A stretch of 34,553 nucleotides of DNA from an uncultured Clostridia bacterium (GCA_934155625.1 CAKPHD010000014.1:1-34553); one strand, 5' to 3'. Positions 22,515-31,286 are shown, counted from the first letter of the stretch. The notes: a model not told the origin generated them from the sequence alone. Program-made: numbers and translations.

Positions 22515-23885
22515 TTATCTTCCACTACATCTAGCGACTTTGTATGGAGATACACTTAGATAATTAATTAATTTTTTTGCCACGAATACCAATAAAGATA
22601 ATAAATATCTTACCCATTGATCCGCATTAATAATCCACCAAATCCACACAATATCCATCTTTAAAACCGTACTAACAAGATAACACAAGAACACTCGAAC
22701 GCCCCAAATACCAATTGTATCTATTATCGTAGGTAATGTGCTTGATCCTGCAGATCGAATATATCCATATAATACTTTTGATTTCATTTCAGGGAATTGT
22801 GAGAAAATCATCAGCAATAAATATACATGTGCAATAGCAACCAATTCCTCTTTGTCCGTCAACAAATACAAAACTTGTTTTGAGAATAAAAGTAAGAATA
22901 GCATATTAATTCCACTAATAATCAAGCAATAAAAGCTCAATCTTTGATATGCTGATTTATACATCTTCTCATCATTTGCTCCTATTGCCTGGCTAGCTAA
23001 AGCCATCGAAGCCGTCAAGAAACCAGAAGCCATCATATCGCAGAATCCTTCTGCTTGTAATCCAATTTGATAAGCAGCATAGAATTTCTCTCCATAAGTT
23101 AGAATGAAAGTTGATAAAAACACAGATGCAAAATTCCAGAAAGAATTTCCAATTGCGGTTGGAACACCAAACTTCAACACATCTTTGATCATATCCATAT
23201 TAAATATTGATTTTTCAATTTTCACACGATCAAACATACCATTTTTAGCAAACAACAAATAAAGACCTACTAACATCATCACTATAATTCGAACATTATT
23301 TGTGATAGCAGCTCCATAAAGGCCTAATCCTTTTACAGGTCCAAACCCTAAAATCAAAATATACCCTAAAACAACGCTTATCCCATTTCCTATTGTAGCA
23401 ATATAAAGTGGCGTCTTTGTGTTTCCATCCGCCTGAAATACTGCTGAATTTAAATGAATTATAGCTAATAACGGATACGTCAATACATGGACTTTCAGAA
23501 AAGAAGCACCATAAGTTAATAGTCTTGAATCTGTACTCATTGTAGATAACAGTTCATTCGGAAATAGCCAGATTCCAACTGCTGCAGTCACTGCCACAAA
23601 AAGTGAAATAATTATGGCTTGCTTATAATACAGTAACCCTTTCTCCTTGTTTCTTGAACCAAACGCTCTTGCAAAAACAACCATAGCTCCTATTCCAAAT
23701 CCTTTAAGTATTGAAAAATAAATACCATAGATTCTTGTTGAAATACCATAAGCACTGATCTCAGATATGGTTAATCGACCAATATATCCAGTTAAAATCA
23801 TGTCAGACAAAATCAAAAAAGCATTTTCTAAAATAGCAGGAATCAAAATATGCCGAATCTTAGCATCTATTTTTTTTGTATCCAT
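22515..23885 (-). CDS. MATE-family efflux transporter
   Basis: The 456-residue protein has about twelve transmembrane helices and two MatE repeats, starting with IRHILIPAILENAFLILSDMI. The first repeat shows GAMVVFARAFGSRNKEKG; the second shows FGVPTAIGNSFWNF and ALASQAIGANDEK. MATE proteins export cationic compounds or metabolites in exchange for sodium or protons. I chose ATG 23885 because GGAAGGGGG lies 7 nt upstream; a further in-frame ATG at 23903 precedes that site. A terminator-like hairpin (23911-23944) separates it from the deglycase upstream, so it may be expressed less strongly or from its own promoter. It could export a by-product of the pathway; this is inference. Confidence 0.88.
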   Translation of the reverse strand: MDTKKIDAKIRHILIPAILENAFLILSDMILTGYIGRLTISEISAYGISTRIYGIYFSILKGFGIGAMVVFARAFGSRNKEKGLLYYKQAIIISLFVAVTAAVGIWLFPNELLSTMSTDSRLLTYGASFLKVHVLTYPLLAIIHLNSAVFQADGNTKTPLYIATIGNGISVVLGYILILGFGPVKGLGLYGAAITNNVRIIVMMLVGLYLLFAKNGMFDRVKIEKSIFNMDMIKDVLKFGVPTAIGNSFWNFASVFLSTFILTYGEKFYAAYQIGLQAEGFCDMMASGFLTASMALASQAIGANDEKMYKSAYQRLSFYCLIISGINMLFLLLFSKQVLYLLTDKEELVAIAHVYLLLMIFSQFPEMKSKVLYGYIRSAGSSTLPTIIDTIGIWGVRVFLCYLVSTVLKMDIVWIWWIINADQWVRYLLSLLVFVAKKLINYLSVSPYKVARCSGR

Positions 23886-23910
23886 TTTATTACCCCCTTC
23901 CATGTTGCCT

Positions 23911-23944
23911 AAAAAAGAAAGTCAGCAGTCGCCTGACTACTGAC
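23911..23944 (-). terminator. Terminator after the FrlB-like gene
   Basis: On the minus strand GTCAGTAGTC (23935-23944) pairs with GACTGCTGAC (23921-23930), with one U-G wobble and a 4-base loop, followed by TTTCTTTTTT. It separates the PTS-deglycase genes from the MATE-YitT-HAD-SIS genes. Confidence 0.75.
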
Positions 23945-23972
23945 TTGAAAGATTATGAGAAACAACTATTTT

Positions 23973-24944
23973 TTAGTAGTTAAATTTCCACATGTATTTT
24001 CTCCAGCTTAATGGGTGTTGACGACGATCTGCTAATAAATTGTTATAAACATCCAATAATTCGCTGTAGAAGTCATGATCGAAATATCCTGAAACTTCTC
24101 CAAGTTCCTTCATACCATAGTCATATCCATCCAATACTGTAGTGTGGTTATTGAATTTGCTTAAGAAGCGAAGAGCTCTTTCATCTACGGCTCTAGTTGC
24201 ACCTGTTGATTTAAGCATCAAGTAAGCTGTATCTTTTTCAGTGATTTCGAATGGTCCATTGAAGAATTCATCTGAGTGAATTGCTGATGAGTTGATCCAT
24301 TGCATTTCCATGAAGATACAAATTGTTTGTTGGTGAGCTCCAGCATAACCTGTACCTGATCCCATTGTGTAGATAATGTCATCATTTGCATAGTCTACAG
24401 AGAATTTAACTGCATCTGGTACGCAAGCTTTTACTGCTGCAGGAATGATGTCATTCATTTTCTTAGTAGCTGCAACCATTTTTTCGTAAGTTTCTGTATT
24501 ATGTTCAACAACATTTACAGTTTCATAAGCGATTTGTAATGCTAAAGAACTCTTTGATTCTTCATATAAAGCACCATCTGCTCCAGTATCTTTGAACTGT
24601 ACAATGTAATCACAAATTTCTTCTAATGGTGTTCCTGTTTCCAATTGTAATCCAATTACTGTAGCACCACATTCTTTTGCTTTTTTAGCTGCTTCAACAG
24701 TCTGTGGTGTATTACCTCTACGGCTAGCACATACAACGATTGCGTTTTCATTGATGAATGCAGGTGTGTCATTTGTAAATTCATTAGCATTTTCATACAA
24801 TGTTGTTAATGTTTTAGCTTCATGAGTTACATAATAGTGAGGAGCAAAGAAACATGCTAACGACCCTCCACAACCAACGAAACTAACGTTTTTGATTTCC
24901 TTTTTTGCTGCGATTTCTTCAATCATCTTTTTTACATCGAACAT
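23973..24944 (-). CDS. FrlB-like SIS-domain deglycase
   Basis: The 323-residue protein has two SIS domains: FVGCGGSLACFFAPHYYV, then CASRRGNTPQTVEAAKKAKECG, and later YTMGSGTGYAGAHQQTIC with SSAIHSDEFFNGPFEI. This layout is typical of fructoselysine-6-phosphate deglycase (FrlB) and related enzymes, which split phosphorylated Amadori products to glucose 6-phosphate and an amine or amino acid. The conserved HSDEFFNGPFE segment carries the likely catalytic Glu and His. It directly follows the mannose-type PTS EIID gene and has an AGAGGG site. With the second SIS protein at 20120 it suggests two deglycases of different specificity, as in gfrABCDEF. The transported amine is unknown. Confidence 0.85.
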   Translation of the reverse strand: MFDVKKMIEEIAAKKEIKNVSFVGCGGSLACFFAPHYYVTHEAKTLTTLYENANEFTNDTPAFINENAIVVCASRRGNTPQTVEAAKKAKECGATVIGLQLETGTPLEEICDYIVQFKDTGADGALYEESKSSLALQIAYETVNVVEHNTETYEKMVAATKKMNDIIPAAVKACVPDAVKFSVDYANDDIIYTMGSGTGYAGAHQQTICIFMEMQWINSSAIHSDEFFNGPFEITEKDTAYLMLKSTGATRAVDERALRFLSKFNNHTTVLDGYDYGMKELGEVSGYFDHDFYSELLDVYNNLLADRRQHPLSWRKYMWKFNY

Positions 24945-24995
24945 AATTTTTACCCTCTTTTCCTTTTCGATCTTAAAATATTTATATTCAAAGCT

Positions 24996-25835
24996 TTAGC
25001 AAGCTAGAATACCAAAGTAATTCAATACAATTCCAATAACGAAGCAACTCAAGATTACAACCATAGGTTTAACTTTTCCTGATTTAATAATGAAGTACAT
25101 GATCCAAGTTGCTGCAAGTGGAATCATTTTTGGCATGATACCATCTAATACATTTTGTAATACGAATGCTTCTCCAAATTGAAGTGGAGTTGTTAAGTTT
25201 GCTAATGAAGCTGACATACCACCAATTACAAATAAACCTGCAATTGAACATCCAAACATAACTTTTTCCATCAAATCAGCTTCTGCCATTTGTCTAACGA
25301 AATCTTGTCCTTTTGTATATCCTAATTTACCCATGAACCAAGTAAATGGAGCTGAAGTTCCAATAGAGATCAATGCTGCTAAGATTGGTCCTATAATACT
25401 TCCTTGTTGAGCTAACGAAATACCAATTGACATTGCGATAATACGAATTGTTCCTTGGAACAATGAATCACCAATACCTGATAAAGGACCCATCAAAGCA
25501 ACTTTAACTGCATTGATTGCACCTGGATCAAATGTATCTGGGTGTTCAGCATATTCTTCTTCCATGGCAATACAAATACCATAAACCAATGCTGCACACT
25601 GTGGTGTAATGTTAAAGAACTCAAGGTGTCTTTGATATGCTTCTTTTTTCTTATCTACTTCATCTGGATCTGGATACAAACGATCAATTGTTTTAGACAT
25701 ACCATACATGAAAGCTGTATTCATCTGTCTTTCATAGTTCCAGTTTGTTTGCATACACCAAGAACCCCAGAAGATTTCTTTTAACTTTTTATTTAGTGGA
25801 TAATTTCTTTGTGCTTCTAAACCTTTAATAGACAT
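24996..25835 (-). CDS. PTS mannose-family EIID
   Basis: The 279-residue protein is the EIID membrane component unique to mannose-family permeases. It contains WGSWCMQTNWNYERQMNTAF near the start and ALMGPLSGIGDSLFQGTIRI in the middle. C-terminal hydrophobic helices follow, ending FVIGIVLNYFGILAC. With EIIC it forms the channel. It starts 16 nt after the EIIC stop with GGGAG and is followed 51 nt later by the FrlB-like deglycase. The system could import fructoselysine, glucoselysine or another amino-sugar-type compound. The mannose family itself is broad, so the substrate rests on gene context only. Confidence 0.93.
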   Translation of the reverse strand: MSIKGLEAQRNYPLNKKLKEIFWGSWCMQTNWNYERQMNTAFMYGMSKTIDRLYPDPDEVDKKKEAYQRHLEFFNITPQCAALVYGICIAMEEEYAEHPDTFDPGAINAVKVALMGPLSGIGDSLFQGTIRIIAMSIGISLAQQGSIIGPILAALISIGTSAPFTWFMGKLGYTKGQDFVRQMAEADLMEKVMFGCSIAGLFVIGGMSASLANLTTPLQFGEAFVLQNVLDGIMPKMIPLAATWIMYFIIKSGKVKPMVVILSCFVIGIVLNYFGILAC

Positions 25836-25851
25836 AAGTAGTTCTCCCTTC

Positions 25852-26649
25852 TTAGTTATCTAAATCTTCTAATTCATCTAAGGAATTCGAACTAGAAGCT
25901 ACCGCTGCTTTCACACCGCCACCAGTATATTTGACTGTATAAAGAATCAATGCAATAACAATACCGATTAGGGCGATTGCTGTTAAATCCAATCCAGAAT
26001 AAGCAGCCAATAAGAATCCAGCGAAGAAATATACAACTGTATTTTTGTTAACCATTGTAGTTAATAACATTGCGAATCCGAAGAATGCGATGATGTTAGC
26101 ACCTAATGTTACACCGTCAGTAACCCATGCAGGAATTACATCAGCGATTGATTGTACAAGACCTGCTCCAAAATATACTGATAAGAACACTGGAATGATT
26201 GTACAAATTACATATAATGATGGTCCGTATACGATATCAATACGTTTTGCTTTTTTGAAATCTTCTCTTTCAACAGCCGCATCAATCATGTGAGTAAATT
26301 GAATACGAATTACATCCGCACAAGTATCGATAATTGTTGATAACAATGTCATTGGCACTGCAATTGTGATTGCTGTTTCAATGTTTGCACCTGACATAAT
26401 ACAGATTGCACATCCAACTAAAGAACCCATGTTCATGTCAATTCCAGAAGCACCAATTGACATCATACCTAATGTTGCCAATTCCATTTGGGCTCCAACT
26501 GCTAAACCAACTTGCAAATTACCAAGTAACAAACCACAAATTGTACATGTCAATAATGGTCTTTCGAAATTTAGACGTCCAAACATTCTGGAATCTAATT
26601 TCATCATAATAGAAATTAAAACCACAATTAGTGTATAAGCTAATTTCAT
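25852..26649 (-). CDS. PTS mannose-family EIIC
   Basis: This 265-residue integral membrane protein has about eight hydrophobic helices and mannose-family EIIC features: RPLLTCTICGLLLGNLQVGLA, AQMELATLGMMSIGASGIDM and later WVTDGVTLGANIIAFFGFAM. It forms the sugar-binding channel with EIID. The C terminus is short and acidic (SLDELEDLDN). It starts with AAGGAG, 30 nt after the EIIB stop. Specificity is unknown; context with deglycases suggests Amadori compounds. Confidence 0.93.
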   Translation of the reverse strand: MKLAYTLIVVLISIMMKLDSRMFGRLNFERPLLTCTICGLLLGNLQVGLAVGAQMELATLGMMSIGASGIDMNMGSLVGCAICIMSGANIETAITIAVPMTLLSTIIDTCADVIRIQFTHMIDAAVEREDFKKAKRIDIVYGPSLYVICTIIPVFLSVYFGAGLVQSIADVIPAWVTDGVTLGANIIAFFGFAMLLTTMVNKNTVVYFFAGFLLAAYSGLDLTAIALIGIVIALILYTVKYTGGGVKAAVASSSNSLDELEDLDN

Positions 26650-26679
26650 AAATAACTTCTCCTTCTACAAATTTAAGAA

Positions 26680-27144
26680 TTATAAATCTAATGATTCACG
26701 TTTTGTTGTTGGCAATTGTTGCATAAACAATTGACAACCTGTTGCTTTGATCTTACGAAGATCTTCCTCTTCCTCAGGTGTCAAATAAACTACCTCTCCA
26801 TAGTTTTTTGAACCATCTTTTTTAGCAATTCCACCAAGATTCAATTCTTTGAATACTGGATGAGCTGTGATATATCCTGCTGCGTCTTTTGTTGATCCAA
26901 AAATAATGAATACTGAATCACTTAATGAATCAATCTTTTCCGCTCTTTCAACCGCTTTTTCTACAGAGAATACATTTAATTTAACTCCTGCTGGTTTTGC
27001 CATATTTAATGCCATCTTTTGGAAATCATCTCCAGCTGCTTTATCATCAATAACAATTATTCTTGTTGCTGCCAAGAAATGAGTCCAAGTAAATGCTACT
27101 TGCCCATGTACCAAACGATGGTCGATCCGTAGTGCCTTAATCAT
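26680..27144 (-). CDS. PTS mannose-family EIIB
   Basis: This 154-residue phosphocarrier begins MIKALRIDHRLVHGQV, with the phosphorylated His13 in the RLVHGQV motif, then IIVIDDKAAGDDFQK. It accepts phosphate from EIIA and transfers it to the incoming sugar. I start it at ATG 27144 because GGAGGTGAG is 5-8 nt upstream; an in-frame ATG-like start at 27159 lies before that site. It follows EIIA by 20 nt. The length is that of a stand-alone EIIB of this family. Confidence 0.92.
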   Translation of the reverse strand: MIKALRIDHRLVHGQVAFTWTHFLAATRIIVIDDKAAGDDFQKMALNMAKPAGVKLNVFSVEKAVERAEKIDSLSDSVFIIFGSTKDAAGYITAHPVFKELNLGGIAKKDGSKNYGEVVYLTPEEEEDLRKIKATGCQLFMQQLPTTKRESLDL

Positions 27145-27164
27145 AGTTCTCACCTCCATTTCTC

Positions 27165-27578
27165 TTACAGATCATCTTCAATGTCCGCCATATTGCTTAT
27201 AAAGTCGTTACAATAAACAGCATTAAATTCTTTTTCATTAAACTTCTTTTTCAAAGTTTCTACATCAGGCTCCATCAAGATAAAATCAATCAAGAGACCT
27301 AAACTTGTATTTGTAATTAGATGGAAATCATATGTTTTCAAAGCTGCGACAAATCCATTGTTTACTGATCCACCAAACAAATCCGTGAACACAAACAATT
27401 CTTCTTCTGAACCTTTAGAGTCCATTATTTTTTGAATTGTTTCTTGAAGATTAAAATCTGGTGATGTATAACAATTAAACGCTTCAACGTTTTCAGCTCC
27501 AGCAATAATTTGTAGTGCTGATTTGAACCCTTCTGCAAGCGTTCCATGTGTCGCAATGACTATTTTTCTTTTGCTCAT
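27165..27578 (-). CDS. PTS mannose-family EIIA
   Basis: The 137-residue EIIA has its phospho-acceptor His11 in IVIATHGTLAEGFKSAL and the conserved FTDLFGGSVNNGF segment. It is phosphorylated by HPr and donates phosphate to EIIB. I chose the ATG at 27578: GGGAGG is 7 nt upstream, while a TTG at 27584 falls too close to it. The start lies 2 nt after the LevR-like stop, so the regulator and PTS are in one transcript. The protein ends with an acidic IEDDL. Confidence 0.92.
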   Translation of the reverse strand: MSKRKIVIATHGTLAEGFKSALQIIAGAENVEAFNCYTSPDFNLQETIQKIMDSKGSEEELFVFTDLFGGSVNNGFVAALKTYDFHLITNTSLGLLIDFILMEPDVETLKKKFNEKEFNAVYCNDFISNMADIEDDL

Positions 27579-27580
27579 AT

Positions 27581-30205
27581 TCAATCCTCCCTATAAATAA
27601 AAGAATAAATATATTTCATTTCTGAATCCGGAATCTGGATACTGTAATGTTTTTCTATATTTCCAAACGATGCTTTTATATCTTCTATAAAATCTCCATG
27701 TTCTTTCACAAATGCTTCCGTTGCGCTATCCTCACGTATCATTCCTGTTTTAGTTACTAATCTTTCAACAAGAATACAAACGTGAATATAAATACCTACC
27801 AACGTTCTACCTTCAAGTTCTACATGGCGACGTTTCTGTAAATCTTCAACCGCGATTGTTGTCTCATCCATAAGTGGTTTCGGATTTAGAATTGTTAAAT
27901 AATTTAACACATTCATCAAAGAAAAGTTTGTACGAATGTTGATAATCAATTGTTTTAAATTGTTATCATCCAAATACATATTTAATTTTGATGACACCAA
28001 ATCCAAGTTTGTCGTTGTCACAATATCTTCTAATGGAATAAATACAACGTCGCTTATTAATGGATTGTCCGTGCCAGTTATAAATAGTACGTTGTACATT
28101 TGTTGCAATTCATTAATATCATCAATCAATGAATCAAATGGTACAGCTCTTAAATCAACAGGTATTTCTTCCGGGAAGGAATCTGCAAATAAGTCTGCCA
28201 TTCTTTGAGATGTCTGTAATCCACTTTCACTCGTAAATAAAATGACATCTTTCTTCTTACCCTTTAAGATAGCGTAATCTACCTTGTAGTTCTTATCTGC
28301 ATCTATAAAATATCGATCAATTGGAACACCGTTTTTAATCTTATAACCAATATCTAAAGCCATTTTAGTCGTTACATTGTTAATAAGTGCCACGTTTCTG
28401 TTTTTTGTGAATTCCTCATCCGCAATGTTTTCCAATGAACCCATGTCAACCATAATACAAAGATCAGCATAAGCATTGACTCTAGACAATTTATCTCTCA
28501 GAGTTGCCCGAATCTCCTCCATTGTTGTCGTTACTGGCATATCGATTGAATCAAATATGTAAGATCCAATTAGTGAATTAACTGCTGCTGCCATTGAAGA
28601 AGCAGTTGAGTAACCATGACAAATAATGACCCCAAATGTTTTATTCTTATTTAACTCAACGTTATAAGCTGCGATAGTTAAAATCATAATCAATTGAACA
28701 ATGCCAGGAATTTCTTTTTCGAGATTAGACATACAAAGAGATTTAATCTCATTCGCAATCATTGCTTCACTGACATACATTCTCTTCACTTTATTTAAAG
28801 CTGCTTCAATATTTACCTTTTCTTTATCTTCGCGTTGTTTAAACATTGATTCATTCTCTTCATAGATGTACATCAACTTTGCTACAACGAATGTAAAGTT
28901 TCCTGGAATATTGATAAAGTGCTTTTTTGCTACCTGATTAACAATTAAGGCTAATGTAGCTTCTGTTCCTTTTAGTGTCTGTTCATTTCTAGAAGTACTC
29001 ATGATTGTTTCAACAATCAAATCGTAAATACTTCTATACTTTTCAATAAGATTACTTTCTTTCTTAACACACAACTTGATTACCGAAGTAAATAATTCAT
29101 CAAATTGACTAATTTTACTACTTTTTGTATAAGTATCACAATCAATATAAGAGATATTCTCACTTGAGATTTCTAGCGACTCAAACATTTCTTCTGGAAG
29201 ATAATATGTATGAATAGTCACTGTATCACTTTTTTGATTACTTATAGCCTGAGCACAAATCAATTTCACTTTTTTAAATATTTCTTCAATATTCTGATTT
29301 GGTTGAAAGTTAGATAATGTCTTTAAGACATTTGAACAAATCAACATATGAACATGTAAATTTGCTGCCTCTTTTCGGAAAAGCTCAACAATAATTCCTT
29401 CTCGTTCCTCCTTTGGTCTTTCACTAAAATCTTTTAGTTTAACCGCAATTGGTATATATTTTCCCAAAGATGAAGGAAGATAATCATCAGGTCTTTCATT
29501 TGATAGAAAGATAAAATGAATACGATCATTCTGCTTTTTTTCAAAGAATCGAATCAAGTATCCAGTTAATGAATCACTGATTTTTTCAAAATGTGATAGG
29601 ATAATACATAGCGAATTCTGTTTGTTTGCATTTATACAATCTTGCAATTGCTGATTAATCGTTTGTGGATCAATCACTGAAAGATCATACTCAGCAATTT
29701 TGGCATCCTTATCAAGGATTCCCTTACTAAGGATGGAATGCTTACAAATAAGTTTTGCTAGACTCTTCTTCCCAGTACCCTCATTACCGTAGATTACGAA
29801 TGATAAACCGTTTGGCGGATAATTAAAGGCTTCAGTACACCTTTTGATCACTCGCTTTAACGAACCATCATGACCTATTAGTTCAGCAAACACATCAGTA
29901 AGTTGACCGTTATCTTGTAAAAACTCAACCATTTCTTCAAGATCAATAAATTCATAATTCTCAACGTTGATTCCATATCTTTGGTTCAAGCAGCGAGTAT
30001 TAAAGAAATACACAGGTCGGCTTTTAACTTTGAACACCTCATTAGATTCACACAACTCATTCAAGTACTGGCTTGTAATAGTTCGTGAAATATGAAGTGC
30101 ATCAGAGATTGCAACTGTTGTAAATGCATCCGCATGTACTAAATCAAATTTTTTTGTTTGATCAGCCAAATATTCACTGATCAGTTCCTTTGTTGTCTTG
30201 TTCAT
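27581..30205 (-). CDS. LevR-like PTS-controlled regulator with a degenerate AAA+ domain
   Basis: The 874-residue protein follows the LevR plan. It has an N-terminal helix-turn-helix (about 8-60), an AAA+ region (about 105-290) and degenerate PRD1 (about 370-460). An EIIA-Man-like domain with His530 (FGVIICHGYSTASSMA), an EIIB-like domain (about 650-740) and PRD2 with His808 (GIYIHVCILVERL) follow. Walker A is recognisable (GNEGTGKKS, 140-148). The GAFTGA loop that contacts sigma-54 is absent, and the Walker B position reads SLCIILSHFEK without the usual Asp. The EIIB-like domain (DVILFTSESGLQ) lacks its cysteine. It probably regulates without sigma-54 remodelling. ATG 30205 has GGAGATGG 8 nt upstream; the frame is open to 30262, but with no ribosome site. 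The adjacent PTS operon is the likely target. Confidence 0.82.
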   Translation of the reverse strand: MNKTTKELISEYLADQTKKFDLVHADAFTTVAISDALHISRTITSQYLNELCESNEVFKVKSRPVYFFNTRCLNQRYGINVENYEFIDLEEMVEFLQDNGQLTDVFAELIGHDGSLKRVIKRCTEAFNYPPNGLSFVIYGNEGTGKKSLAKLICKHSILSKGILDKDAKIAEYDLSVIDPQTINQQLQDCINANKQNSLCIILSHFEKISDSLTGYLIRFFEKKQNDRIHFIFLSNERPDDYLPSSLGKYIPIAVKLKDFSERPKEEREGIIVELFRKEAANLHVHMLICSNVLKTLSNFQPNQNIEEIFKKVKLICAQAISNQKSDTVTIHTYYLPEEMFESLEISSENISYIDCDTYTKSSKISQFDELFTSVIKLCVKKESNLIEKYRSIYDLIVETIMSTSRNEQTLKGTEATLALIVNQVAKKHFINIPGNFTFVVAKLMYIYEENESMFKQREDKEKVNIEAALNKVKRMYVSEAMIANEIKSLCMSNLEKEIPGIVQLIMILTIAAYNVELNKNKTFGVIICHGYSTASSMAAAVNSLIGSYIFDSIDMPVTTTMEEIRATLRDKLSRVNAYADLCIMVDMGSLENIADEEFTKNRNVALINNVTTKMALDIGYKIKNGVPIDRYFIDADKNYKVDYAILKGKKKDVILFTSESGLQTSQRMADLFADSFPEEIPVDLRAVPFDSLIDDINELQQMYNVLFITGTDNPLISDVVFIPLEDIVTTTNLDLVSSKLNMYLDDNNLKQLIINIRTNFSLMNVLNYLTILNPKPLMDETTIAVEDLQKRRHVELEGRTLVGIYIHVCILVERLVTKTGMIREDSATEAFVKEHGDFIEDIKASFGNIEKHYSIQIPDSEMKYIYSFIYRED

Positions 30206-30309
30206 ATCTTTAACCATCTCCATTCTATCCAAAAATAATCCGAAAATATTTTTGTTAATCATTTACAACACAATATTCATTTTATTAAATTTTTTCGTCA
30301 TTTGTCATA

Positions 30310-30383
30310 ACATTCGACACATTGTTATTGTATCTTTTGATTTGTCGACGCATTTTCTGATTTTATGATTATGTGTCGACACA
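30310..30383. promoter_or_regulatory. Three TCGAC boxes at 31-bp spacing upstream of the LevR-like/PTS operon
   Basis: The boxes are CATTCGACACA (30311-30321), TTTGTCGACGC (30341-30351) and ATGTGTCGACACA (30371-30383). Their centres fall at 30315/16, 30346/47 and 30377/78, exactly 31 bp apart, about three helical turns. The third is a perfect palindrome (TGTGTCGACACA). They share the TGTCGACA core with the GntR operator at 3668-3704. They probably form a multi-site operator in the divergent region between the PTS operon and the acylphosphatase gene. No sigma-54-type promoter was seen here. Confidence 0.55.
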
Positions 30384-30505
30384 AACATCAACATTACCAC
30401 AAAAGCAATAAGTCAACTCATAAATCTAAGCGCTATCATCAAAAATCCACGTATTGTGACATACCATTAGAGTTTTGCATTATAATATAAGAGAGGTATA
30501 CATAT

Positions 30506-30829
30506 ATGTTTAAATTATTTAAAAAGAAAGAGAAAATAAAAAAAGAATTGCCACCAGGGACAATTCGCAAAGAATTCCATTTTGAAGGAAATGTTCAAAA
30601 TATAGGTTTTCGATTTGAAGTACAAAGCCATGCCAAACCATTAGGCATTACAGGCTATGCCAAGAATAACGAGGATGGTAGTGTTACTGCACAACTACAA
30701 GGAAACGAAAAAAACATTAATAAAGTAATTAAAGATCTTCAAAACATTGATCGTATTCAGATTGATTTTATCAGTGAAAAAGATCTTCCTTTAGATTATT
30801 ATGAGAATGATTTTTTTATTCTGTATTAA
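30506..30829 (+). CDS. Acylphosphatase-family protein
   Basis: The 107-residue protein has the acylphosphatase fold from about residue 22. It includes FEGNVQNIGFRFEV with the phosphate-binding Arg36, and ITGYAKNNEDGSVTAQLQG with the catalytic Asn at about residue 54. Acylphosphatases hydrolyse acyl phosphates such as acetyl or carbamoyl phosphate. The N-terminal 20 residues are an unusual basic extension (FKLFKKKEKIKKE). The C terminus is slightly shorter and more acidic than in typical members. It starts with AGAGAGG and a TATAAT at 30481-30486 without a convincing -35. It is a single-gene unit ending at its own terminator, divergent from the PTS operon. No functional link with neighbours is visible. 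Confidence 0.82.
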   Translation: MFKLFKKKEKIKKELPPGTIRKEFHFEGNVQNIGFRFEVQSHAKPLGITGYAKNNEDGSVTAQLQGNEKNINKVIKDLQNIDRIQIDFISEKDLPLDYYENDFFILY

Positions 30830-30834
30830 CTTGA

Positions 30835-30867
30835 ACAACGCTCATGATTTAGAGCATTGTTTTTTTG
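30835..30867 (+). terminator. Terminator of the acylphosphatase gene
   Basis: Stem AACAACGCTC (30835-30844) / GAGCATTGTT (30853-30862), with one internal mismatch, an 8-base loop and a run of seven T residues. It also lies 3' of the convergent SecB-like gene. Confidence 0.7.
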
Positions 30868-30885
30868 TATCAAGAAATAATTATG

Positions 30886-31272
30886 TTATTCCGATTGAAT
30901 CACAATAGGCATATTACCAAAAGATCCTGTAACATTCGCAATCAACTGAGATAGATAAGTATCCATTTGTACTTTATCAACAAGAAAATCCAATCGCTTT
31001 TCTACATAGTCTTCCATATCTCTTATACTATCAAAATTTTGCACCGCTTTATCCGATAAATAGAATTCTCCAATTGAAGAAATATCTAAAAAAGGAGCAT
31101 TTAAATTTTCGAATTTTAACTCTTTTCTTAAGCGAACACTTATTTTTGTTTCAGTACAATCCACAATTTCTAACAATCGAGAAACCTGAACATTTTCATT
31201 TTCTTTAGATACTTGTTCTACTAAATATTTGAGGCTTTCCAAATATAAATTCACTCCAGTTATCTGTAACAT
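30886..31272 (-). CDS. SecB-like chaperone associated with a HicAB toxin-antitoxin pair
   Basis: The 128-residue protein resembles SecB-fold proteins. An N-terminal helix is followed by beta strands (TKISVRLRKELKFENLN), a loop with SIGEFYLSD, and a C-terminal helical segment LSQLIANVTGSFGNMPIVI, close to the SecB ending where P-I-V-hydrophobic follows a glycine. Classical SecB is mainly a Proteobacterial export chaperone. In other bacteria solitary SecB-like proteins often pair with toxin-antitoxin genes and protect the antitoxin, as Rv1957 does for HigA1 in Mycobacterium tuberculosis. Here it follows hicB by 14 nt, with AAAGGAG, so it is in the same operon. The assignment is by pattern; a structure or profile search would settle it. 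Confidence 0.65.
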   Translation of the reverse strand: MLQITGVNLYLESLKYLVEQVSKENENVQVSRLLEIVDCTETKISVRLRKELKFENLNAPFLDISSIGEFYLSDKAVQNFDSIRDMEDYVEKRLDFLVDKVQMDTYLSQLIANVTGSFGNMPIVIQSE

Positions 31273-31286
31273 ATGATCTCCTTTCC

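Noticed and set aside
30263..30505. Sigma-54 promoter expected upstream of a LevR-type operon
   Set aside because: No TGGCAC-N5-TTGC-like pair was found by eye, and the regulator lacks the sigma-54 contact loop.
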